59,546 nt of DNA, from positions 1 to 59,546 of IMG/VR virus record IMGVR_UViG_3300042452_000420; one strand, written 5' to 3'. Under the pieces are notes generated by a model. It did no database searches. It saw nothing but the letters and a program-made list of their open reading frames with translations, and had not been told where the DNA came from. The DNA comes from a virus. Positions within the stretch are counted from its first letter, which is position 1. Every line of letters starts with the position of its first letter. This document shows positions 25,760 to 32,573 of the stretch, piece by piece. The translations under genes were made by a program, and so were the position numbers.

Positions 25760-26115
25760 ACCTGAAGGTCCTGAAGTGGCTGTTGGCCCACCGTGAAGCC
25801 CTGGTCCAGATCGTTGAGATTGCCAAGGGGTACAACAAGACGCTGTCTTTCGTGAAGCAGTGGGAGATCGTAGACCGCATCGCGCGGATCGTGATCCCCG
25901 TACTGGAAGCAGAGTCGGTTTCCCCGCGGGCGCTTTCGGACGACGGGTTCTACATCCTGTCGAACATGGATGACGACAACCGCGAGGTCGAACTGCTTGC
26001 CGCCGGGGCCACGGTGGTGGCGCTGGGCATCGACTGGAAGATCATCGTTGATACGGTGCTGCCGATCATCCTTGCGATCCTGAAGGCCCTGCTGAAGGAC
26101 GATTCAGAGGAGTGA
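25756..26115 (+). CDS. Putative membrane-active protein before the subtilisin gene
   Basis: A 119-residue protein in ATGA overlap with the previous gene. The N-terminal half is helical and basic (LKVLKWLLAHREALVQIVEI). The C-terminal third has a hydrophobic amphipathic helix (WKIIVDTVLPIILAILKALL, residues 94-113) and an acidic end. It could insert into or bind a membrane and is a possible holin-type or pore protein. It is directly coupled by GTGA to the subtilisin gene, which supports a shared job in envelope breakdown. Confidence 0.4.
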   Translation: MNLKVLKWLLAHREALVQIVEIAKGYNKTLSFVKQWEIVDRIARIVIPVLEAESVSPRALSDDGFYILSNMDDDNREVELLAAGATVVALGIDWKIIVDTVLPIILAILKALLKDDSEE

Positions 26116-27050
26116 GCTACGTTCACCTTCCGCCCTACCGGGTGACAGCGCATCCACTCGCCGCCAAAAGCGACGGGGTTGACTGGGGCGTTGCTTCATA
26201 CGGGATCCCCGCCCTGTGGAAGAAATGGCAGGGCGAAGGCGTGACGGTGGCGGTGGTCGATAGCGGAGTCGCCAAGCACTACGCGCTGGACGATGTGGTG
26301 GTTGACTACCGCAACTTCACCAGCGATAGCGATCTCTACGACACCATCGGGCATGGCACGCACTGCGCCGGGGTGATCGGCGCCAAGGCCGGCAATGCGA
26401 AGGGCATCGCACCCAAGTGCAAGATCCACTCGCTCAAAGTCCTGGGCCACAGCGGGATGGGATCGAACGACGCGGTGGCGGAGGCTGTCCGCTACGCCAC
26501 AGAGATCAAATGCGACATCATCTCCATGTCGCTTGGTTCCTCCCGGCCGGACGATCACTTGCATCAGGCGATCAAAGCCGCACATGAGGCTGGCATCATC
26601 GTAGTCTGCGCCGCCGGCAACGACGGGGGGGCAGTCAACTACCCCGCTGCGTTCTTGGAAACTATCGGCGTCGGTGCGGTGGACAAGAGCGGTCAGGTGT
26701 GCGAGTTCTCCAGCCGTGGCAAGGAGATCGTCGTTGCTGCGCCGGGTGCGGATATCACAAGCACATGGTTGAGCAACGGCTACGCAACCATCTCCGGCAC
26801 GAGCATGGCTGCACCGTTCGTTGCCGGGGTTCTCGCCCTGTACATCTCTGCCGCCAAGCACGACGGCGAGAAGGTGACGCACAGGACCGTGATCGACGCC
26901 CTGTCACGCACATGCAAGGACGCAGGCGTGGAAGGGCATGACGATGTATACGGCTGGGGATTGCTGGATCCTCACAGGTTGCTCACCTACGACATTAAGG
27001 CCACGCCCAATGGCATCACCATCTTCATTCCCGGGGGGAAAATACTTTGA
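26112..27050 (+). CDS. Subtilisin-like serine peptidase (family S8)
   Basis: A 312-residue protein with a GTG start in GTGA overlap. All catalytic elements are present: Asp-50 in VAVVDSGV, His-81 in GHGTHCAG, the oxyanion Asn-170 in CAAGND, and the nucleophile Ser-231 in GTSMAAP. There is no signal peptide and no I9 prodomain; only about 40 residues precede the catalytic core, so it is made in mature form in the cytoplasm. It would need a pore to reach the envelope. Its neighbours are membrane or secreted small proteins and a papain-like peptidase. A lysis role is inferred; virion maturation or host takeover are alternatives. Confidence 0.85.
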   Translation: MSYVHLPPYRVTAHPLAAKSDGVDWGVASYGIPALWKKWQGEGVTVAVVDSGVAKHYALDDVVVDYRNFTSDSDLYDTIGHGTHCAGVIGAKAGNAKGIAPKCKIHSLKVLGHSGMGSNDAVAEAVRYATEIKCDIISMSLGSSRPDDHLHQAIKAAHEAGIIVVCAAGNDGGAVNYPAAFLETIGVGAVDKSGQVCEFSSRGKEIVVAAPGADITSTWLSNGYATISGTSMAAPFVAGVLALYISAAKHDGEKVTHRTVIDALSRTCKDAGVEGHDDVYGWGLLDPHRLLTYDIKATPNGITIFIPGGKIL

Positions 27051-27250
27051 CAACCTACCAGATCGTCGGCATCGCAGCCGTCCTGGCCGTGGCGGCATGG
27101 CAGTACGTGCCATGGGCAAAGCTCCCGACCCGGAAGCCATCTTCCCTGAAGGATATCGCAGCGGTTATCGCGATTCGCGATACGCACGCAGCGCCGGAGA
27201 TCCGCAAGGCGTGCAACGATCTGTTGCGCGTCCTCTTGGATACAAAATGA
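27047..27250 (+). CDS. Small single-span membrane protein
   Basis: A 67-residue protein starting with TTG 27047, preceded by a GGGGGGAAAA purine run and overlapping the subtilisin stop. Residues 5-22 are hydrophobic (QIVGIAAVLAVAAWQYVPW). The rest is a short polar helix (PEIRKACNDLLRVLL). Its size and topology fit a holin, antiholin or inner-membrane spanin subunit. It is coupled to the exported protein that follows. Confidence 0.5.
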   Translation: MTTYQIVGIAAVLAVAAWQYVPWAKLPTRKPSSLKDIAAVIAIRDTHAAPEIRKACNDLLRVLLDTK

Positions 27251-27645
27251 AACACCTCCCCCTCGCCATCGCCTGTCTGTTCCTTGCCCTGACCTTCATC
27301 CCACCACAGCCACGGGCCACCGGCCCCGTCGCAACAGCCCTGCAGTCGGCATCCTCCTCCGACCGGGCGACCATCGCCGCCACTTACCGCGCGTTGGCCG
27401 ATGTCGTGCGACGAGATGCCGGCCGGCGGATCACCACCACTGGTGTCTGGCGCGCCGTCTACCAGGACGCGCTGGCCCTGGCTGTGGGCGGGACGGAGCT
27501 TGTGGGTAAGTACCCCGGATTGGACAAGGCCGTGGAAGAAGTGCTGGGCGAGTACTACACGCTGGACGATGTCGCCATCGATCCCGACCTCTCCCAGAAG
27601 ATCGGCACCGCCTGCGTAGAAGTGGCGAGGCAAAGTGGCGGGTGA
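27247..27645 (+). CDS. Exported helical protein with signal peptide
   Basis: A 132-residue protein from ATG 27247 in ATGA overlap. It has a clear signal peptide (MKHLPLAIACLFLALTFIPP, likely cut near residue 27). The mature part is helical: SSSDRATIAATYRALADVV, a WRAVYQDALALAVGG helix and an ACVEVARQ end. No lipobox is visible. It resembles helical exported partners found with phage lysis and peptidase genes, but I cannot name a family. The periplasmic location is an inference from the signal. Confidence 0.5.
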   Translation: MKHLPLAIACLFLALTFIPPQPRATGPVATALQSASSSDRATIAATYRALADVVRRDAGRRITTTGVWRAVYQDALALAVGGTELVGKYPGLDKAVEEVLGEYYTLDDVAIDPDLSQKIGTACVEVARQSGG

Positions 27646-28309
27646 CGCGAAACGCTGCACTACGTGCAGGGCACTGCTGCCGGTGACCAGCTTCAGCCCG
27701 TGCAGGAATGGGCTGCAATCGTCCTGTCGCGCATGCCGCAACGCTCTTTCTCGGCAACTTGCGAACACGCCGTGCGTGGAGTCTCAGACATGCAGCGCGT
27801 GCAAAACCACAAAAGGTGCGGGCGAGTTTAATCGAAGTCGCCGCAACAAGTCTGGCTTACAAGCGGAATGCAAGGCATGTACAAGGGCCAGAAAGCGCAG
27901 AGTGCAATACGCAGTCACGCTAAACGAAAAGTATTGCCCAGATTGCGCTCGCACGCTTCCTGCGCACGAGTTCCCAAGAGATAAGAAGCGAGTCGGCGGC
28001 CTGCGTGGGGAATGCCGGGAGTGCAGCGCAATTAAGAACGCAGCTTCGATATACAAGATTCCCGTGGAGCTAGCGAGAGAATTGCGCAATCGCTCGCATT
28101 GCGACCTGTGCGGAGCGGAGTACAAGAACTCTTTGGATGTGAACATCGACCACTGCCACGCCTCCGGTTCTGTGCGGGGTGCGATCTGCACATGCTGCAA
28201 CCTCATGCTTGGAGGTGCGCGCGACTGCCCAGAGATCCTCATGCAGGCGGTCAGGTATTTGCGCGGGGCTGGAACGTGGCGTCGAAGGCTGGAGGTGATC
28301 CGTGCCTGA
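27635..28309 (+). CDS. Recombination endonuclease VII-like nuclease with zinc knuckles
   Basis: A 224-residue protein with a GTG start after GAGG. Three tandem CxxC...CxxC knuckles occupy residues 8-34, 53-81 and 100-127 (CTTC/CRAC, CSAC/CKAC, CPDC/CREC). The C-terminal domain is endonuclease VII-like: CDLCGAEYKNSLDVNIDHCH, then GSVRGAICTCCNLMLGGARD, with the catalytic DHCH and four zinc Cys. Such enzymes resolve branched DNA or act as mobile nucleases. It sits inside the peptidase cassette, so insertion as a homing element is possible. Confidence 0.75.
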   Translation: MAGDAKRCTTCRALLPVTSFSPCRNGLQSSCRACRNALSRQLANTPCVESQTCSACKTTKGAGEFNRSRRNKSGLQAECKACTRARKRRVQYAVTLNEKYCPDCARTLPAHEFPRDKKRVGGLRGECRECSAIKNAASIYKIPVELARELRNRSHCDLCGAEYKNSLDVNIDHCHASGSVRGAICTCCNLMLGGARDCPEILMQAVRYLRGAGTWRRRLEVIRA

Positions 28310-29267
28310 CGACCGCTACGAACTGGACACCCCGTACTCTCTGCTGAACGCCTACCAGAACCAAGGCATGGTGGGGTGGATCGACTCTCCGCGCGACCGC
28401 GTTCTTTTCGGTGAGTCGCAGTTCAAACCTGTGTACCAAGAGGGGAACACTGCTGGCAGCGGCATCGGCCAGCGAGCCCTGCTGTGGCCGTATGCCATAG
28501 CCTTGGACAAACTTTCATACACAGAGCGGCAGACGGAACCCGACTGCACATCGCACGCCTCGCGCAACGCCAGAGACACAAGCCGTGCGGTACAGATTCT
28601 TGTGTCCAAAGAGCCGGAACAGTTCGTCCTGCGTGGTGCGACAGAACCAACGTACGGCGCTCGCGGCCACGCTGGCGCCGGCATGTCGCCAGCCCGTGCC
28701 GCCATGTTTGAGAACGTCACGGGGTTCCTGATCCGCAAGGACTACGGGATCGTAGACCTGACAACATACACCGGCTCCATCGGCGCCCGCTGGGGCAGGG
28801 GCGGGGTGCCGCAGGATGTGCAGAAGCTCTGCAACAACAACAAGGTCGGCATCATTCGCCAGATTCGCAGCATCAATGATGCACGAGATGCGCTGTTCAA
28901 CGGCTACGCCCTCATGTCTGGGCAGCATGCAGCATGGTCGCCGTCCCCAGCCGACGATCACTACCACAAGCGAGTGAGCCCAGGCTGGAACCACGCGATG
29001 GCCACCGTAGGGATGGACTTCACAAAGAAGTTCTGGCCGTTCAATGTCTTCTTTATCCAGAACAGCTGGGGCCCGTGGAATCAGAAGCCTCGCGAATGGC
29101 CGCAAGACTACCCGCCGTGGGTTCCGGGGATGATCGTCTGCCGAGAAGAAGACTGGTCCGTGTGCGTGGAGAGCGAGGACTGCTATGCCTACGGATCAGT
29201 GGACGGTTTCCCTCCCCAGCGTTTGCCCGACTTCGGAACCATAGGGATGTTGCACCGTGGTGAGTAG
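28302..29267 (+). CDS. Papain-like cysteine peptidase (C1 type)
   Basis: A 321-residue protein with a superb GGAGGTGATCC site directly before GTG 28302. The papain elements are in order: Gln-77 with nucleophile Cys-82 in PDCTSHASRNA, His-231 in GWNHAMATVGMD, and Asn-254 in FIQNSWGPWN. No signal peptide is seen, and about 75 residues precede the active-site Cys. Cytoplasmic synthesis then release, or virion incorporation, are both possible. It lies between an EndoVII-like gene and a secreted Cys-rich protein. With the subtilisin and HEXXH genes nearby, it forms an unusual multi-class peptidase set. Confidence 0.75.
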   Translation: MPDDRYELDTPYSLLNAYQNQGMVGWIDSPRDRVLFGESQFKPVYQEGNTAGSGIGQRALLWPYAIALDKLSYTERQTEPDCTSHASRNARDTSRAVQILVSKEPEQFVLRGATEPTYGARGHAGAGMSPARAAMFENVTGFLIRKDYGIVDLTTYTGSIGARWGRGGVPQDVQKLCNNNKVGIIRQIRSINDARDALFNGYALMSGQHAAWSPSPADDHYHKRVSPGWNHAMATVGMDFTKKFWPFNVFFIQNSWGPWNQKPREWPQDYPPWVPGMIVCREEDWSVCVESEDCYAYGSVDGFPPQRLPDFGTIGMLHRGE

Positions 29268-29517
29268 TTTCCTCTGGCTCTTCATCCCGCTGAACCTCGT
29301 CCCCGCCGTGGGCGTGAATGCTGCCTACTCCATCCACGCCACGCCATCGGTGGTAGTGCCGGCAGAATGCTGCGGTCGCTGCCAGAACGGCGTGATCAAA
29401 CACGGTGACGGGCACACCACTCCCTGCCCCTGCCCATCCGACTGCAAGTGCAAGGCGAAGACCTTGGTTCACGAACCCATCTGCATCACAGGCTCATGCC
29501 AGAAGCAAACCAAGTAG
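29257..29517 (+). CDS. Secreted cysteine-rich small protein
   Basis: An 86-residue protein with a GTG start at 29257 overlapping the peptidase gene by 11 bases. The N-terminus is signal-like (SSFLWLFIPLNLVPAVGVNA). The mature part holds nine cysteines in CCGRC, PCPCPSDCKCK, ICITGSC and an HGDGHTTP loop, so a disulfide-stabilised or metal-binding exported peptide is likely. The pattern reminds me of planctomycete small proteins. It may protect, tether or regulate the neighbouring peptidase. Confidence 0.55.
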   Translation: MVSSFLWLFIPLNLVPAVGVNAAYSIHATPSVVVPAECCGRCQNGVIKHGDGHTTPCPCPSDCKCKAKTLVHEPICITGSCQKQTK

Positions 29518-29810
29518 CACAGTGGTGCCTGGAGTCAACAGGCACAAAGAAGTATGGGGCCAAAGCAGAGAAGGTTGCGCTCATCGCCATCATGCTGCTG
29601 CCCGATTGGGAAGTTGATCTGCCCGCCTACAAGCGACAGGTCCGACAGGAATGCTGGCGGCGCAAGGATCATTTCGGGTCGGTGTTCCTGATCTTCATAC
29701 TCCCCCTCATCGTCAACGTCATCGCAGCCTGGATAGCCAAATGGTTAGTAAACCGAACCCAAGGTTCACCTTTACGGAAGATCAGGGGCCAAGCGTTCGA
29801 CGCCCTGTGA
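29496..29810 (+). CDS. Small membrane protein
   Basis: A 104-residue protein. ATG 29496 is used; the open frame extends upstream within the previous gene. Residues 1-45 are polar with several Cys and Lys (CLESTGTKKYGAKAEKVALI). A membrane span follows at about 62-85 (VFLIFILPLIVNVIAAWIAK). The C-terminus is basic. It belongs to a chain of overlapping small genes after the papain-like peptidase. A holin-like or spanin-like role is possible but unsupported by a family match. Confidence 0.45.
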   Translation: MPEANQVAQWCLESTGTKKYGAKAEKVALIAIMLLPDWEVDLPAYKRQVRQECWRRKDHFGSVFLIFILPLIVNVIAAWIAKWLVNRTQGSPLRKIRGQAFDAL

Positions 29811-29977
29811 TCCGCCTGACCTGCGCCTACCAAGGCGAAGCACACATGTACGTGTTCTCCCCCGACGAAGCATTCGATGCCGCGAAGATTATCACGCGGC
29901 ATGTCATGGAGGGACGCCTGCACCCGGCTGCAGGCATGGTTCTGTGTCAAATGATTGAGGGGGAAGATGATGGCTGA
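29741..29977 (+). CDS. Hypothetical small protein
   Basis: A 78-residue protein from ATG 29741, overlapping the previous gene by 70 bases. The sequence is soluble: a beta start (RPVIRLTCAYQGEAHMYVF) and then a helix (DEAFDAAKIITRHVMEG) and an acidic end. There is no known domain. The large overlap with the preceding frame makes the start uncertain; a later start is possible. Confidence 0.4.
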   Translation: MVSKPNPRFTFTEDQGPSVRRPVIRLTCAYQGEAHMYVFSPDEAFDAAKIITRHVMEGRLHPAAGMVLCQMIEGEDDG

Positions 29978-30188
29978 ACTGTGGATGGTGGGGCTGACCG
30001 TCGCTGCGGCGGTGGTCCCGTGGGCGATGTCGATCCATGCCAAGGTGGCGGTGATTGCCAAGTCGGTGGAGGAACTACCAGCACTTGTGAAGGAACTCCG
30101 CGAAACCCTGGAAGAGCATGAGGTTCGACTGGATCGGCATGACGAAGAGATCAAAGCTATCAAAGACAAAGCAACGGCTGGTAGTTGA
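29970..30188 (+). CDS. Membrane-anchored coiled-coil protein (holin/spanin candidate)
   Basis: A 72-residue protein; GAGGGGGA stands upstream of ATG 29970 (29967 is an alternative). Residues 3-21 form one hydrophobic span (LWMVGLTVAAAVVPWAM). Residues 24-70 are a continuous charged coiled coil (ELPALVKELRETLEEHEVRL, DRHDEEIKAIKDK). This anchor-plus-coil layout occurs in phage class-III holins and inner-membrane spanins. It is the last membrane gene of the peptidase cassette and overlaps the sigma-like gene. Confidence 0.5.
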   Translation: MAELWMVGLTVAAAVVPWAMSIHAKVAVIAKSVEELPALVKELRETLEEHEVRLDRHDEEIKAIKDKATAGS

Positions 30189-30762
30189 ATACCACCCGCT
30201 AGTCTCCATCCTCTCCCGCTACTTCCTGCAGAACCGGCCGGGCTGGCAGCGTGCGCTGTACCAACCAGACCTGGAGGGCGAGGGATATCTTGCCCTGTGC
30301 AAGGCGGCACGCACGTACGACAGGACGAAACTGCCGTACCCGAAAGCGTACTTCGCACGCGCCGTGTTGAACGCCATGCTGAAGAGCATCCGCAAGATGA
30401 CCAGGACTCCACGGGAGAACAAGGTCAGCCTCGCGGAAGCAGCCGACAAGGTGCCGCAGTACGACGAGGTGGATCACCTTCGGCTGGCCATCGAATCCCT
30501 GCCCGAAGAGGACAGGAAGATGGCGACCGAAAGGTTCGTGGACGGTTCTACCTTGCGGACTCTAGCGGAAGCGAACGATATCCCGGTGCGGATCGCTTCC
30601 CTGGCCGCGCGCCGGTTGCAACGCGAGCTTTCACGGTCGTTGGATATCCGGCTTCAGCCGCGCGCGCCAGCGTCCACACCTCAGACGGCGAGTAGTAGCC
30701 GCGAGAACCCGCGCGCATCACCACGGGCTTCCGAACGTCATCGCGGGCGAGACGCAAAGTAA
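30139..30762 (+). CDS. Sigma-70-family-like RNA polymerase sigma factor
   Basis: A 207-residue protein from ATG 30139. Residues about 40-85 look like sigma region 2 (DLEGEGYLALCKAARTYD, then PYPKAYFARAVLNAMLKSIR). Residues about 110-172 look like region 4 with an HTH (LPEEDRKMATERFVDGS, then LRTLAEANDIPV and a basic recognition helix). The last 35 residues are low-complexity Ser/Arg/Pro. It could direct host RNA polymerase to phage promoters. Its final 215 bases lie antisense to the serine recombinase gene, so the two proteins share coding sequence. Confidence 0.6.
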   Translation: MTKRSKLSKTKQRLVVEYHPLVSILSRYFLQNRPGWQRALYQPDLEGEGYLALCKAARTYDRTKLPYPKAYFARAVLNAMLKSIRKMTRTPRENKVSLAEAADKVPQYDEVDHLRLAIESLPEEDRKMATERFVDGSTLRTLAEANDIPVRIASLAARRLQRELSRSLDIRLQPRAPASTPQTASSSRENPRASPRASERHRGRDAK

Positions 30763-31327
30763 TCCCTTCCCAGGTGAACCCATCCTCCCGCATGGCGAGG
30801 ATGCGGTCTGCGATCCTTCGCTCTTCAGGTAAGGGCACCCACTCGCCATCCTTCCTCGTCCACCCGAACGGCCTGGTGTTGCTGTAGGGTTTGCCGTTCC
30901 GCTTCAGGTACTGCCATGCATCGGATACACGCCGGCCGATACGCTTGCGTTCGTACTGCGCCCAACTGGCGAACTGGGTGAACATCATCTCGCCCTCGTC
31001 TGTCGCAGTATCGACGGGGAAATCCAGGATGGCGAGGCGGATGCCGAATTGTTTCCAGGCGGCGAGGGTGGTGGCTGCGTCTGCCGTGGACCTCCAGCCA
31101 CGATCCAACTTGCTGATGATCACCAGATCACACTCCCGCAGCGTGGCCCAGAGCAGCTTTCCCTTGGGCCGATCACGCAGCGGGATCTTCCCGGATACAT
31201 CCTCGTCCTGGAAGATGTCGGCTACCTCTAGGTCATGCTTGGCGGCATAGGCCAAGATCTCCTGGCGCTGGTTGTCCGAAGAGATCGCCTGATCGTCAGT
31301 CGATACCCGCGTGTAGCCGTAGATCAT
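30548..31327 (-). CDS. Serine recombinase (resolvase/invertase family)
   Basis: A 259-residue protein with Ser-9 in YTRVSTDDQ as nucleophile. Conserved resolvase elements follow: VADIFQDEDVSGK, LVIISKLDRGWRST, FGIRLAILDFPVDTAT and an E-helix with FTQFASWAQYERKRIGRRV. A short C-terminal HTH-like region (PLPEERRIADRILAMREDGF, TWEGITLRLA) replaces the long domain of large serine integrases. It may invert or resolve DNA, or be a second integration enzyme. The 3' end overlaps the convergent sigma-like gene by 215 bases. Confidence 0.85.
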   Translation of the reverse strand: MIYGYTRVSTDDQAISSDNQRQEILAYAAKHDLEVADIFQDEDVSGKIPLRDRPKGKLLWATLRECDLVIISKLDRGWRSTADAATTLAAWKQFGIRLAILDFPVDTATDEGEMMFTQFASWAQYERKRIGRRVSDAWQYLKRNGKPYSNTRPFGWTRKDGEWVPLPEERRIADRILAMREDGFTWEGITLRLARDDVRKPVVMRAGSRGYYSPSEVWTLARAAEAGYPTTVKARVATGARPGKRSAPGYRSLPLESAR

Positions 31328-31330
31328 CGG

Positions 31331-31414
31331 TCACTCCAGCGAGGAGAAGAACAAGATAAGAACCAGCACAACACCACCAACCAGGAAGTCGGCAACCTCG
31401 GACATGGCAAACAT
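31331..31414 (-). CDS. 27-residue membrane peptide
   Basis: The ATG at 31414 has a perfect ATAGGAGG site 5 bases upstream (minus strand). The peptide has a polar head (MFAMSEVAD) and a hydrophobic helix (FLVGGVVLVLILFFSS) and ends 3 bases before the recombinase start. It is one of two adjacent membrane micro-genes. Strong initiation and placement support a real gene of unknown role. Confidence 0.55.
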   Translation of the reverse strand: MFAMSEVADFLVGGVVLVLILFFSSLE

Positions 31415-31422
31415 GATGCCTC

Positions 31423-31527
31423 CTATTGTAACAGAATCCGGATGATCAACTCTTTCAACTGCACCGCCAGCAACAGCAACACACAGGTCGCTGTGATATG
31501 CAACGAAACCAGTACATCCTTGTACAT
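31423..31527 (-). CDS. 34-residue membrane peptide
   Basis: The ATG at 31527 follows AGGAGG by 4 bases (minus strand). The sequence MYKDVLVSLHITATC leads into a hydrophobic helix VLLLLAVQL and then LKELIIRILLQ, a short amphipathic end. It lies 8 bases before the next membrane micro-gene and has the same type of ribosome binding site. The function is unknown; toxin-like or signalling membrane peptides have this form. Confidence 0.55.
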   Translation of the reverse strand: MYKDVLVSLHITATCVLLLLAVQLKELIIRILLQ

Positions 31528-31535
31528 CGAACCTC

Positions 31536-31892
31536 CTATTCAACCGTGAACGTCATGTCGCACGGTGTATCGTGGGTGAACGTCAGGGTGGCAACGACAC
31601 GCTTCTCGCCGTCCGTCCACAGCGTGGCGCGTGAGTCGGTGTCGGTATCGTCATCGATCTCGGGGCAGTAGTCCTGCCACGCACCGGACGCAATGAACTT
31701 GCCGGTCAGCACTGGGCCGGCGATGTCGTAGAACTGCAGCCACGCCAGTCGGACCTCATGGGCCGTGCCGTTGTGCGTGGCATGGTCCATGTCGGCAATC
31801 GCATTGGCCAGCAATCGGGCATCGCGGATCTGATCGGCGTGCTCCACAAAGAACTCGCTGTCATAGGCATGCTCGCGTACATCGTCCGTCAT
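31536..31892 (-). CDS. Hypothetical accessory protein
   Basis: A 118-residue acidic protein. The first half is helical (FFVEHADQIRDARLLANAIA; HEVRLAWLQFYDIAGPVL), and the second half is beta-type with a WTDGEKRVVATLTF strand. It overlaps the HTH gene upstream by 4 bases. It belongs to the dense leftward run of small genes; no family is recognised. Confidence 0.55.
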   Translation of the reverse strand: MTDDVREHAYDSEFFVEHADQIRDARLLANAIADMDHATHNGTAHEVRLAWLQFYDIAGPVLTGKFIASGAWQDYCPEIDDDTDTDSRATLWTDGEKRVVATLTFTHDTPCDMTFTVE

Positions 31893-32128
31893 CGTTTTCC
31901 CCTGTACTTATTGACCAGCTTCTGAACATCCTCCACATCCAACGCCTGCCCGTGGAAATCGGGGAGCCCCTCTATCCCACGTTCCTTGTACTCCCGCAGT
32001 CGTTTGCTCACTGCCTGCTGGGTGACACCCAGCTCATCGGCAATGTTCTGGATCGTGCCATTCGCATGCCGCATGACAGCGGCAATGAACGCCTCTGCGG
32101 TGGTTTTCCCTTCACGTTTCTTAGCCAT
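31889..32128 (-). CDS. Small HTH DNA-binding protein
   Basis: A 79-residue protein; ATG 32128 has AAGGAGTG upstream and is preferred over ATG 32134. Residues 22-45 form a helix-turn-helix (GTIQNIADELGVTQQAVSKR) with LREYKERGIEGLPDF after it. It resembles the DNA-binding part of small phage or bacterial regulators. It could regulate the leftward operon in which it lies. Confidence 0.7.
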   Translation of the reverse strand: MAKKREGKTTAEAFIAAVMRHANGTIQNIADELGVTQQAVSKRLREYKERGIEGLPDFHGQALDVEDVQKLVNKYRGKR

Positions 32129-32342
32129 CGACATCACTCCTTCGGTGCGAATAGTTGCCTGCCAACACGTTGGCCCAGTACCAAGACGGGTGGCGGGTGT
32201 CGTCTGTGTGTGGGTACATGCGATACGTCGCATGCCTCGCGTCTTGGTTGTCGCAGCACAGGTCGCCGTTGTGGTCGGTGTACACAATGAAGTCTTCGCC
32301 CATGCGATCCAGCCACTCACGCAGTTCACGAACAGTTGCCAT
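32121..32342 (-). CDS. Hypothetical accessory protein
   Basis: A 73-residue protein; GGAGGAGGTG stands before ATG 32342. It begins with a helix (TVRELREWLDRMGEDF) and then strands IVYTDHNGDLCCDN and YRMYPHTDD. His, Asp and Trp are frequent. The stop overlaps the start of the HTH gene. No known domain is seen. Confidence 0.55.
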   Translation of the reverse strand: MATVRELREWLDRMGEDFIVYTDHNGDLCCDNQDARHATYRMYPHTDDTRHPSWYWANVLAGNYSHRRSDVDG

Positions 32343-32562
32343 CACGCACCTCCTCCGCACCAATTCCAAACACATCATTGATCACCGTCGCCCCAACGCA
32401 CAGCCGCTGCTTGTCCAGTTCAGTCATCTGCCTGTTGTGCTTCAGTGAGTAGGCAATAGCCAGCATCACTTGCACGGCGACCTCCTTCTGGAGGTACAGG
32501 GAACCGCACTCAACGTCCGGCTCGTAGTCTGGGTGGTGTTTCTTCCTCTTCTTCTTAGCCAT
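32326..32562 (-). CDS. Hypothetical accessory protein, Lys-rich N-terminus
   Basis: A 78-residue protein with TAAGGAGG upstream of ATG 32562. It starts MAKKKRKKHHPDYEP, a very basic tail, and continues with a helical body (LQKEVAVQVMLAIAYSLKHN; VGATVINDVFGIGAEEV). The basic head could bind nucleic acid. It overlaps the next gene of the operon by 17 bases. Confidence 0.55.
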   Translation of the reverse strand: MAKKKRKKHHPDYEPDVECGSLYLQKEVAVQVMLAIAYSLKHNRQMTELDKQRLCVGATVINDVFGIGAEEVRDGNCS

Positions 32563-32573
32563 CACTGTCCTCC

